This document shows, piece after piece, positions 6,459 through 12,287 of a stretch of DNA of 12,287 bases. The stretch is from an uncultured Eubacteriales bacterium (GTDB lineage: Bacteria; Bacillota; Clostridia; Monoglobales; Monoglobaceae). The stretch spans positions 1 through 12,287 of the forward strand of contig URAN01000075.1 of assembly GCA_900545865.1 (NCBI GenBank), read 5' to 3'. Within the stretch, counting starts at the first letter, position 1. Each line of letters begins with the position of its first letter. Position numbers and translations under genes: made by a program. The notes below the pieces were generated by a model. It saw only the letters and a list, made by a program, of their open reading frames with translations. It was not told the origin of the DNA and did no database searches.

Positions 6459-7521
6459 AGATGGTGACAAATGGAGAGCCGTTTATCGTTTTACCGATTG
6501 GACAGGCGAACGAAAACAAACACAAAAGCGTGGTTTCAACACAAAGCGAGAAGCTCAATGTTGGGAGCGAGAGCAACTGCGTAAGGCGAGATCCGATATA
6601 GATATGACTTTTGAGAACTTTGTGGGACTATATCGGGAAGACATCGGAGCGAGAATCAAGGAAACAACATGGGAAACAAAGGATTCTATCATTGATAATA
6701 AGCTGATTCCATATTTCGGTAAGAAGCGTATATCTGATATTAAGCCGAAAGATGTGATTAAGTGGCAAAATGAGATGATGAATTACCGTGATGAGAATGG
6801 CAAGCCGTATTCGCCGGTATATCTTAAAACTTTGCATAATCAATTAAGTACAATATTTAATCATGCGGCAAAGTTTTACGGACTATCTGAAAATCCGGCT
6901 GCAAAAGCGGGAAATATGGGTAAGGCGAAGAACAAAGAAAAAGAATTTTGGACAAAGGATGAGTATATGAAGTTTATTGATGAAATGCTTGATAAGCCGA
7001 TTTCGTTCTATGCGTTTGAAATGTTGTATTGGACAGGAATACGGTTGGGTGAATTGCTTGCATTGACACCATCGGACTTTGATTTTGAAAGAAAAACTGT
7101 ATCAATCAGCAAATCATATCAGCGTATTAGGAAAAAGGATATTATAACAAGTCCTAAAACTGAAAAAGGCAACAGAGTAATTAATATGCCTGATTTCTTG
7201 TGTGAAGAAATGAAAGAGTATATCGACAGCCTTTATGGTATTTCAGAAAATGACAGAATATTCCCAATAAGCAAAAGTTATTTGCATCATGAAATGGATA
7301 GAGGCGCTAAAGCTGCCGGAGTGAAGCGTATTCCGATACATTCAATTCGTCACAGCCACATAAGCTTATTGATTGATTTAGGTTTTTCGGCTGTTGCAAT
7401 AGCTGACCGAGTTGGCCACGAAAGCATAGACATAACATATAATTATGCTCATATGTTTCCATCGGCACAGCTCGATATGGCTAACAAACTGAATTCGGAA
7501 AGGAGTGAGGATAATGGATAA
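6445..7521 (+). CDS. int: Tyrosine recombinase (integrase) of the element
   Basis: A 358-residue site-specific recombinase. Residues 1-50 look like the arm-binding domain (VYKDGDKWRAVYRFTDWTG, KRGFNTKREAQCW). Residues ~55-150 are the SAM-like core-binding domain and ~165-350 the catalytic domain. All catalytic positions are present: R200 (WTGIRLGE), K238 (SPKTEKG), H299 and R302 (HSIRHSH), H325 (VGHES) and the nucleophile Y334 (NYAHM). It should catalyse integration at the 3' end of guaA and excision with the upstream HTH protein. AAGGAG (6431-6436) is 8 bases before the ATG at 6445. It overlaps the next gene by 8 bases. Confidence 0.95.
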   Translation: MAVYKDGDKWRAVYRFTDWTGERKQTQKRGFNTKREAQCWEREQLRKARSDIDMTFENFVGLYREDIGARIKETTWETKDSIIDNKLIPYFGKKRISDIKPKDVIKWQNEMMNYRDENGKPYSPVYLKTLHNQLSTIFNHAAKFYGLSENPAAKAGNMGKAKNKEKEFWTKDEYMKFIDEMLDKPISFYAFEMLYWTGIRLGELLALTPSDFDFERKTVSISKSYQRIRKKDIITSPKTEKGNRVINMPDFLCEEMKEYIDSLYGISENDRIFPISKSYLHHEMDRGAKAAGVKRIPIHSIRHSHISLLIDLGFSAVAIADRVGHESIDITYNYAHMFPSAQLDMANKLNSERSEDNG

Positions 7522-7840
7522 AACGCTTGATAATAAAGGCAGATGGCGGAATGTGATAATATCATTCCGGATGTCACCGCAGGAGCGAGATGATTTGAAT
7601 GTCAGAGTAAAACTGTCAGGACTTACAAAACAGGACTACATAATCAAACGCCTGTCGGAGCGTGATGTAATAGTTCAGCCAAACACAAGAGTTTACAAGG
7701 CTTTAAGAAATCAAATGGCAGATATTTTGACAGAGTTAAGACGAATAGAAAACAGTGCGAATATTGACAGTGACTTACTCGATATAATTCAGATTATGAC
7801 GCAAACCTACAACGGGTTGGCAGAAAAAGAAAAGTCCTGA
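7514..7840 (+). CDS. Small ribbon-helix-helix-like mobilization accessory protein
   Basis: A 108-residue protein. The N-terminal part (NVIISFRMSPQERDDLNVRVKLSGLTKQDYIIKRL, ~13-47) resembles the ribbon-helix-helix fold of relaxosome accessory proteins (MobC-like), also used by small DNA-binding regulators. The C-terminal half is helical (VYKALRNQMADILTELRRIEN). AAAGGAG (7499-7505) is 8 bases before the ATG at 7514; an in-frame GTG at 7505 overlaps that site. It overlaps the end of the integrase gene. A second protein of the same general type is encoded right before the relaxase, so the element carries two. This one may regulate the element or bind near oriT; I cannot tell which. Confidence 0.6.
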   Translation: MDKTLDNKGRWRNVIISFRMSPQERDDLNVRVKLSGLTKQDYIIKRLSERDVIVQPNTRVYKALRNQMADILTELRRIENSANIDSDLLDIIQIMTQTYNGLAEKEKS

Positions 7841-7864
7841 TGTATCGGCAAATACAAAAGGACT

Positions 7865-7916
7865 CGGAAAGTGTGGTAAAACACCTTCACAACAAAGATA
7901 TTTTACCACACCTCCG
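7865..7916 (+). other. Large hairpin before the AAA ATPase gene
   Basis: GTGTGGTAAAA (7871-7881) pairs perfectly with TTTTACCACAC (7901-7911) around a 19-base loop. CGGA (7865-7868) and TCCG (7913-7916) extend the stem after a small internal loop. No T-run follows; 13 bases later comes the ribosome site AGGAGGTGA. It may stabilise, process or control the message rather than end it. Confidence 0.65.
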
Positions 7917-7944
7917 GCAAATTTGCAATAGGAGGTGACAAAAA

Positions 7945-8892
7945 ATGAGCAATTTAAAACTTATAAATATGCGTGATGTTGAAGTTGAGCCTATATGCTG
8001 GCTTTGGTATCCGTTTATTCCATACGGAAAAGTGACAATTATACAAGGCGATCCCGGCGAGGGCAAAACAACGCTTGTGCTTCAGATTATTGCACGACTC
8101 ACCAAAGGCGAAAGCATAATTGACGAAAACAAAAAACCGCCGATAAATGTAATCTATCAAACTGTAGAGGACGGACTGGCTGATACGATAAAACCACGGT
8201 TATTGGCTGCAAATGCGGATTGCTCAAAGGTACTTGTAATTGATGATAAAGATACACCGCTTACAATGCGTGATGTACGGCTTGAACAAGCAATCATTGA
8301 AACAAATGCAAAGCTCGTAGTTTTAGATCCCATTCAAGGCTTTTTAGGTGCAGACGTTGATATGCATAGAGCTAACGAAATCAGACCTGTAATGAAGCAC
8401 ATAGCCGAGCTTGCAGAAAAATATAAATGTGCGATTATTTTAATCGGGCATATGAACAAGTGCAGCGTCGGAAAATCTGCATACAGAGGGTTAGGCTCTA
8501 TCGATTTTCAGGCAGCGGCAAGAAGTGTACTGATCGTCGGCAGAATCAAGGATGAGCCCGAAATCAGAGTTGTATGTCAGACAAAAAGCTCGCTTGCCCC
8601 CGAAGCAAAGGCAGTTGCATTTCGATTGAGCGAGGAAAACGGTTTTGAATGGATAGGTGAATATGATGTTACTGCTGATGATTTGCTTTCCGGAACGGCA
8701 AAAGGCACAAAGAAGCAAGCGGCTATGGATTTTCTTGAAAAATTGCTTGCTGATGGTCAAATGCCGCAGACGGAGATAATGGAGCTTGCAGAGAAAAAGG
8801 GCATAGCCGAAAAGACCTTGCGAAATGCAAAGGAAGCATTGAATGTGAAATCTAAACGGTTGAACAACCAATGGTATTGGAGCTTAGACTAA
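7945..8892 (+). CDS. RepA-like AAA ATPase (AAA_25 type)
   Basis: A 315-residue RecA/DnaB-fold ATPase. Walker A is GDPGEGKTT (35-43), Walker B LVVLDP (124-129), followed by a conserved IILIGHMNK (164-172) and YRGLGSIDFQAAARS. Residues ~256-315 form a winged-helix tail (AAMDFLEKLLADG, QTEIMELAEKKGIAEKTLRNAKEALNVKSKRLNNQWYWS). This architecture matches the AAA_25 ATPases of plasmids, phages and integrative elements, often called RepA or replicative helicase-like. It probably helps the excised circle replicate or open its DNA; no separate Rep initiator is seen. The ribosome site AGGAGGTGA (7930-7938) is near perfect and well placed. Confidence 0.85.
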   Translation: MSNLKLINMRDVEVEPICWLWYPFIPYGKVTIIQGDPGEGKTTLVLQIIARLTKGESIIDENKKPPINVIYQTVEDGLADTIKPRLLAANADCSKVLVIDDKDTPLTMRDVRLEQAIIETNAKLVVLDPIQGFLGADVDMHRANEIRPVMKHIAELAEKYKCAIILIGHMNKCSVGKSAYRGLGSIDFQAAARSVLIVGRIKDEPEIRVVCQTKSSLAPEAKAVAFRLSEENGFEWIGEYDVTADDLLSGTAKGTKKQAAMDFLEKLLADGQMPQTEIMELAEKKGIAEKTLRNAKEALNVKSKRLNNQWYWSLD

Positions 8893-8899
8893 AGTAAGA

Positions 8900-8939
8900 T
8901 GGCAAGATGCCCCTTTCTATACAATAGGGCATCTTGCCA
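8900..8939 (+). other. Perfect 13-bp hairpin after the AAA ATPase gene
   Basis: TGGCAAGATGCCC (8900-8912) and GGGCATCTTGCCA (8927-8939) form an uninterrupted 13-bp stem with a 14-base loop. No U-tract follows, and the ribosome site GAAAGGA (8944-8950) of the next gene starts five bases later. A role in message processing or translation control is more likely than termination. Confidence 0.7.
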
Positions 8940-8961
8940 CCTTGAAAGGATATGATGTGAT

Positions 8962-9219
8962 ATGAAGAAAATACAAATTACGCAGGACTTGTTTGTGAAG
9001 ATGATTAAATATTTTTATAGCGAGGAATTTGAACTTGGTGACGATGAGTTGTGTGAGCTTTACCATGAAATAAAGAGTGGCATTGATAAAAAGCTTGACG
9101 CAATTTCAAGAAGAGGCTACTACACCGAATATAAAACAGCTGATACTGCTGAAGCAAAAGAACAAGCAAGGCAGAAGTATCTTGATGCTGTGGGTATGCA
9201 CAGAGATTTCAGATATTGA
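8962..9219 (+). CDS. Small conserved element protein ('complexin-2'-like)
   Basis: An 85-residue charged helical protein (ITQDLFVKMIKYFYSEE, CELYHEIKSGIDKKLDAISRRGYYTEYKTA, EAKEQARQKYLDAVGMHRDFR). It resembles a family of small proteins that is widespread in integrative elements of gut Clostridia and is often mis-named 'complexin-2' in databases; there is no true relation to the synaptic protein. No catalytic motif or membrane segment is visible, and the function is unknown. GAAAGGA lies 11 bases before the ATG. It sits between two hairpins in the replication/mobilization operon. Confidence 0.65.
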   Translation: MKKIQITQDLFVKMIKYFYSEEFELGDDELCELYHEIKSGIDKKLDAISRRGYYTEYKTADTAEAKEQARQKYLDAVGMHRDFRY

Positions 9220-9238
9220 TTCCCTTTTAACCACCTGA

Positions 9239-9261
9239 ACGGGAATGTGGCACATTCCCGT
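9239..9261 (+). other. Short perfect hairpin before the TnpV gene
   Basis: ACGGGAATG (9239-9247) pairs with CATTCCCGT (9253-9261) around a TGGCA loop. The tail is TAAAATTACT, so no T-run for termination. It lies 19 bp after the stop of the preceding gene and about 30 bp before the next start. Confidence 0.6.
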
Positions 9262-9290
9262 AAAATTACTAAGAATGAGAGGACTGAACC

Positions 9291-9647
9291 ATGAAAGAAA
9301 AATTTATTGAAAACGGAATTGAGTATGTTCGCTGCGGAGATTATTATATTCCTAATTTGTCTGTACCGCAAAATCAATATGAAATTGGCAAATACGGCAG
9401 AATGAGATTGAAGTATATTAAAAGCGAAAGAAAATGCTTCTACAGCTATCTTATGATAACCGGGAACTTGAATGAACATCTGCATGAAATTGATGTGCAG
9501 GCACAGGAGATTTTAAATCAATTTATAAAAGCGGCGGAGCAAATTGCTCCCGACAAGGAGGCACAACAAATGGAATGGGTAAGACATATGAACAGTGCAA
9601 AAGCCTCTGCCAATGAGGTTATAAATCACGAACTGATTTATGTATAA
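9291..9647 (+). CDS. TnpV-family protein
   Basis: A 118-residue protein that follows the TnpV family (PF14198) along its length: YVRCGDYYIPNLSVP near the start, then IGKYGRMRLKYIKSERKCFYSYLMITGNLNEHLHEIDVQAQEIL, and the ending MNSAKASANEVINHELIYV. TnpV proteins are common in Tn4451-like and other mobile elements of Clostridia, but their exact job is not known to me; no DNA-cutting motif is visible. AGAGGA lies about 8 bases before the ATG. It has its own gap and hairpin on the left side and the mobilization genes on the right. Confidence 0.8.
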   Translation: MKEKFIENGIEYVRCGDYYIPNLSVPQNQYEIGKYGRMRLKYIKSERKCFYSYLMITGNLNEHLHEIDVQAQEILNQFIKAAEQIAPDKEAQQMEWVRHMNSAKASANEVINHELIYV

Positions 9648-9748
9648 AGTAGGAACTTAATGTTCTAACAAGCATAGCATTTGGATGCCCAAATTCTCCA
9701 TTTTAGTGGCGTTCCCCCTAATACCCCAATGCAGAAAGGAGAATTTTC
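9648..9748 (+). other. Gap before mobC, candidate oriT region
   Basis: This gap precedes the relaxosome genes, where origins of transfer often lie. It holds a small hairpin ATTTGG/CCAAAT (9679-9684/9689-9694) with an ATGC loop, then a C-rich stretch (GTTCCCCCTAATACCCC, 9711-9727) unlike its surroundings. AAAGGAG (9735-9741) is the mobC ribosome site. I recognise no known nic sequence, so oriT is only inferred from position. Confidence 0.3.
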
Positions 9749-10108
9749 ATGCGAGCGAGAAACAACAGAATGATGCTTCGGCTCAGTGATGATGAATGTC
9801 AGACTTTGAAACAATCGTCTGAAAAAGTTGGTGTCCCCAGAGAAGTATATCTGCGGATGCTGATTATGGGAACACAACCGAAGGAAAAACCGTCAGCTGA
9901 TTTTTACGGTATTATGAAAGAATTAAACGCTATTGGAAACAGTCTGAATCAGATTGCAAAGGTGGCAAACTCAAAAGGCTTTATCAATGCAAAGGCATAC
10001 GTGGAAAATGCTTATAAGTTAAACAAATTTATCACGGAAATAAGTAAGGTGGTCTTTGTGCCCGAAAGGAGGGATGATAAATGGCTGCTACAAGAATTTG
10101 GTCTATAA
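9749..10108 (+). CDS. mobC: MobC-like relaxosome accessory protein
   Basis: A 119-residue protein. The first ~45 residues (NNRMMLRLSDDECQTLKQSSEKVGVPREVYLRMLIMG) look like a ribbon-helix-helix DNA-binding fold. The second half contains IMKELNAIGNSLNQIAKVANSKGFIN, the typical signature of the MobC family (PF05713). MobC proteins bind oriT and help the relaxase open and nick the strand. AAAGGAG lies 7 bases before the ATG. The gene overlaps the relaxase gene by 28 bases, which strongly couples the two. It is the closer match to MobC of the two small DNA-binding proteins in this element. Confidence 0.85.
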   Translation: MRARNNRMMLRLSDDECQTLKQSSEKVGVPREVYLRMLIMGTQPKEKPSADFYGIMKELNAIGNSLNQIAKVANSKGFINAKAYVENAYKLNKFITEISKVVFVPERRDDKWLLQEFGL

Positions 10109-11400
10109 AAGGTCGTCTGGACAGCGTGATAAATTATGTTACCAATCCGGAAAAGACAGACGGCAGCAGATATACAGATACGGAGCTTCAAGCCTTAACG
10201 GATGTAATAGATTATGCTGAGGACGGAGCAAAAACGCATAATAAGGTTTATGTTTCGGGGATAAATTTATCCCCGAACATTGCCCGTGATCAGATGGTTA
10301 TGACAAAGTTGCAATTCGGAAAGGCAGATAAAATTTTAGCCTATCACGGCTATCAGAGCTTTTTGCCGGGCGAGGTTACACCTGATATGGCACATGAAAT
10401 CGGCATCAAGCTTGCAGAGCGTTTGTGGGGCGATAGATTTCAAGTACTTGTTACAACACATCTCGACCATGAGCATATTCACAACCACTTTTGCCTGAAT
10501 TCCGTTTCTTTTGTTGACGGAAAGAAATTCAGGGGTGGTAGCAAGGCTTACTGGGTTATGCGAGCAGAATCGGATAAAATCTGTACAGAATATGGCTTGT
10601 CTGTAATAGAAAACCCCGGCAAGGGTAAAAACTATGCAGAATGGAAAGCCGAACAGGAGGGCAGACCAACCATAAGGGGACAGATAAGAGACGAACTCGA
10701 TGAAATTATCAAGTGTTCATATACATATGAGCAGTTTTGGAGAATATTAAAACAGCGTGGATATGAGGTTAAGCGTGATGTTAAGTATATTGCATTAAAG
10801 CCTGCCTATTCCCAAAGATATATACGGCTTAAATCACTCGGCAAGAATTACAGTGAGGAAGCAATAAGACAGCGAATTATAGCAGCAAGAAACGGCATAC
10901 GGATTTTGGATAAGCCTATAGCGGACTATAACGCTTGGCTTAAAAAGTACGAACCGACAAAACTGCACGGATTTAAGGCGTTGTATTATCATTACCTATA
11001 TCTGTTCGGAAAGATACGTAAAAAGGAAACACCGCAGAGAATATCTTTTTATATGCGTGATGAACTTGTCAAATTTGAGCGTTACCAAAAACAATTTCAT
11101 TTTTTGATTGAGAATAATATTGAAACGACCGGTCAGCTCAATGATATGAAACAAAACGCAGAAGATAAAATTGCAGAATTGACATTAAAACGGGCGAGTC
11201 TATATAGCAAACCAAACACCAAAAATGAAATTTATGATATAAACATCGAATTAAAAGAACTTAGATCAAAACTCCGAATGTGCAATAATATATTGGAAGA
11301 TGCGAAACGTATTCAGATGAATTATAACAAGGCATTAGAACTTGAAGAAGAAGCTGAGCGGCAGAATAAATATAGAAATAAAAATCAAATTATGCGATAG
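10081..11400 (+). CDS. Relaxase (MobA/VirD2-type, MOBP-like)
   Basis: A 439-residue mobilization nuclease. The metal-binding motif HLDHEHIHNHF (127-137) is intact and is the hallmark of the relaxase family PF03432. Y19 in VINYVTNPEKT is the likely catalytic tyrosine that becomes covalently bound to the nicked oriT strand. The C-terminal ~130 residues are highly charged and helical (about 310-435), likely a coiled coil. It should start transfer of the excised circle but needs a conjugation channel from another element, because no VirD4/TcpA-type coupling protein or VirB4 gene is seen here. AAAGGAGGG (10065-10073) is 7 bases before the ATG. Last gene of the operon. Confidence 0.93.
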   Translation: MAATRIWSIKGRLDSVINYVTNPEKTDGSRYTDTELQALTDVIDYAEDGAKTHNKVYVSGINLSPNIARDQMVMTKLQFGKADKILAYHGYQSFLPGEVTPDMAHEIGIKLAERLWGDRFQVLVTTHLDHEHIHNHFCLNSVSFVDGKKFRGGSKAYWVMRAESDKICTEYGLSVIENPGKGKNYAEWKAEQEGRPTIRGQIRDELDEIIKCSYTYEQFWRILKQRGYEVKRDVKYIALKPAYSQRYIRLKSLGKNYSEEAIRQRIIAARNGIRILDKPIADYNAWLKKYEPTKLHGFKALYYHYLYLFGKIRKKETPQRISFYMRDELVKFERYQKQFHFLIENNIETTGQLNDMKQNAEDKIAELTLKRASLYSKPNTKNEIYDINIELKELRSKLRMCNNILEDAKRIQMNYNKALELEEEAERQNKYRNKNQIMR

Positions 11401-11462
11401 AATTGTTTGTATTCAAAAAATATAGTCGAAACTTAATAAATTTTCTGAACCATATTGACTTT

Positions 11463-11498
11463 TATGCCTATTCCGAATGATGGAATAGGCATATTTGT
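11463..11498 (+). terminator. Hairpin terminator after the relaxase gene
   Basis: TATGCCTATTCC (11463-11474) pairs perfectly with GGAATAGGCATA (11482-11493) around a 7-base loop, followed by TTTGTT. The T-run is imperfect but the stem is strong. It lies 63 bp past the relaxase stop and closes the mobilization operon; the bases between hold nothing recognisable. Confidence 0.7.
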
Positions 11499-11543
11499 TA
11501 TATACCAATGTTAATTTAATTTGTGCAATACATAGAAATTTGA

Positions 11544-12287
11544 AAAAATTCGTATGATATTGATAAAAATGTTGTGTCTGCAACTTTTTTGGAACAAAGC
11601 GAAAGCAATTTGATTTTGAAACAAAAGTTTAGTTCTGCTTTGGTGAAAGTATTGGGCCAAAACGAAGAAGTACGTTCTTTAATAAAAGAAGAAGCTTTGA
11701 AGCAAATTGATTTTGATTATGATGTTCTTTATTGTTTGATTAAAGACAAACAATTGAAAAATGGAGTTACTTTAGAGGAATATTTAGAAAAATATTTAAC
11801 CTCAGATGAATTGAAATGTATTCATAAGCAACTGCCGACTTTAACTTTATTTGTACCAACTCTCCCTGAAAATTCTTTTTCTGTTCATAGTTGGAATACA
11901 ATTGATGAATTACCTGCTGTTGCAGTAAAAGTTTCTGACAATAATGATGTGAAAATTTATTACGGAAACGGAGAAACTGAAGTTTTTCCAGCAGATATTA
12001 TACCAGGTTTCCCTGTCGTTGTTGTAAAAGAGAATGAACGAATTGTAAGGAATGGGGAGATTTTAAGTAAAACTGTTTCTGAAAATATAGAAGAGACTAA
12101 TCTTATATTTGTTGATGAAATTTTTAATAATTTACATGGAAAAGACTTGGTTAATACTAAGACACGTGCAAATCGACCTGATCGACCTGTTCCTTTACCT
12201 AAGGTCGATAATCCTGAGGATTATCTTCCTGCAAATATGAAGAAAACTTACGAAGCTTATAAAATATATAAAAATACAACTGGTTGG
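11544..12287 (+). CDS. Partial open frame, Bacteroidota-like secreted/lipoprotein-type hypothetical protein
   Basis: An open frame of 248 codons that begins right after a TGA at 11541 and leaves the window still open. There is no ATG near its start; the first GTG (11574) has no ribosome site. Protein features are KFSSALVKVLGQNEEVRSLIKEEALKQ, FDYDVLYCLIKDKQL, LPTLTLFVPTLPENSF, PGFPVVVVKENERIV, then a Pro/Arg-rich stretch (RANRPDRPVPLPKVDNPEDYLP). From memory the layout resembles exported proteins of unknown function from Bacteroidota; a signal peptide and lipobox would be expected upstream, but none is present. Leu is mostly TTG/TTA and the region is more AT-rich than the element. It may be 5'-truncated foreign cargo, or an assembly join. 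Recognition is from general pattern, not from a search. Confidence 0.5.

Noticed and set aside
8899..8955. 18-codon frame through the hairpin after the AAA ATPase gene
   Set aside because: It has no proper ribosome site and is likely a chance reading of the inverted repeat.
11401..11560. Right attachment site (copy of the guaA end) after the relaxase terminator
   Set aside because: No GAGTGGGA-like sequence is present in this stretch; TATAGTCGAAAC at 11420-11431 is only a weak resemblance.

Overview
The window looks like the chromosome of a low-GC Firmicute of the class Clostridia. Genes start with strong AGGAG-type ribosome sites, promoters match the sigma-A consensus, and the protein families (a PF07155-type ECF S component, TnpV, a 'complexin-2'-like small protein, a clostridial-type relaxase) are typical of gut Clostridia. 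No rRNA, tRNA or CRISPR array is visible, so this placement is an inference from gene content.

Left part (1 to about 4550), mostly chromosomal backbone. The first ~55 bases are the 3' end (domains V and VI) of a group II intron whose body lies outside the window. Next is a minus-strand MocR-type regulator (GntR helix-turn-helix fused to an aminotransferase fold) that ends about 100 residues early. It is divergent from an ECF-transporter S component, and the two promoters overlap. This suggests a regulator/vitamin-uptake pair, most likely for a vitamin B6 compound. Then come two purine genes, purC (SAICAR synthetase) and guaA (GMP synthase), separated by a hairpin.

Middle part (about 4540 to 11500), an integrated mobilizable element. 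It starts at the extreme 3' end of guaA, a known integration site for genomic islands. Two TTGGCAAC repeats exactly 11 bp apart lie just inside and look like integrase arm sites. A divergent control region (6016-6248) with two near-consensus promoters drives, leftward, an XRE repressor and a GIY-YIG/DUF4357 protein. Rightward it drives an excisionase-like HTH protein, a tyrosine integrase, a ribbon-helix-helix protein, a RepA-like AAA ATPase, a 'complexin-2'-like protein, TnpV, MobC and a MOBP-type relaxase. No conjugation channel or coupling protein is seen, so the element looks mobilizable (IME-like) rather than self-transmissible. Several gaps between its genes hold hairpins without a U-tract just before the next ribosome site. 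A clear hairpin terminator follows the relaxase.

Right end (about 11500-12287), a different kind of DNA. It is more AT-rich and has one open frame running off the window edge. That frame has no plausible start or ribosome site, and its protein reminds me of secreted or lipoprotein-type hypothetical proteins of Bacteroidota. It may be cargo, a truncated foreign gene or an assembly join. The right attachment site of the element was not found in the window.
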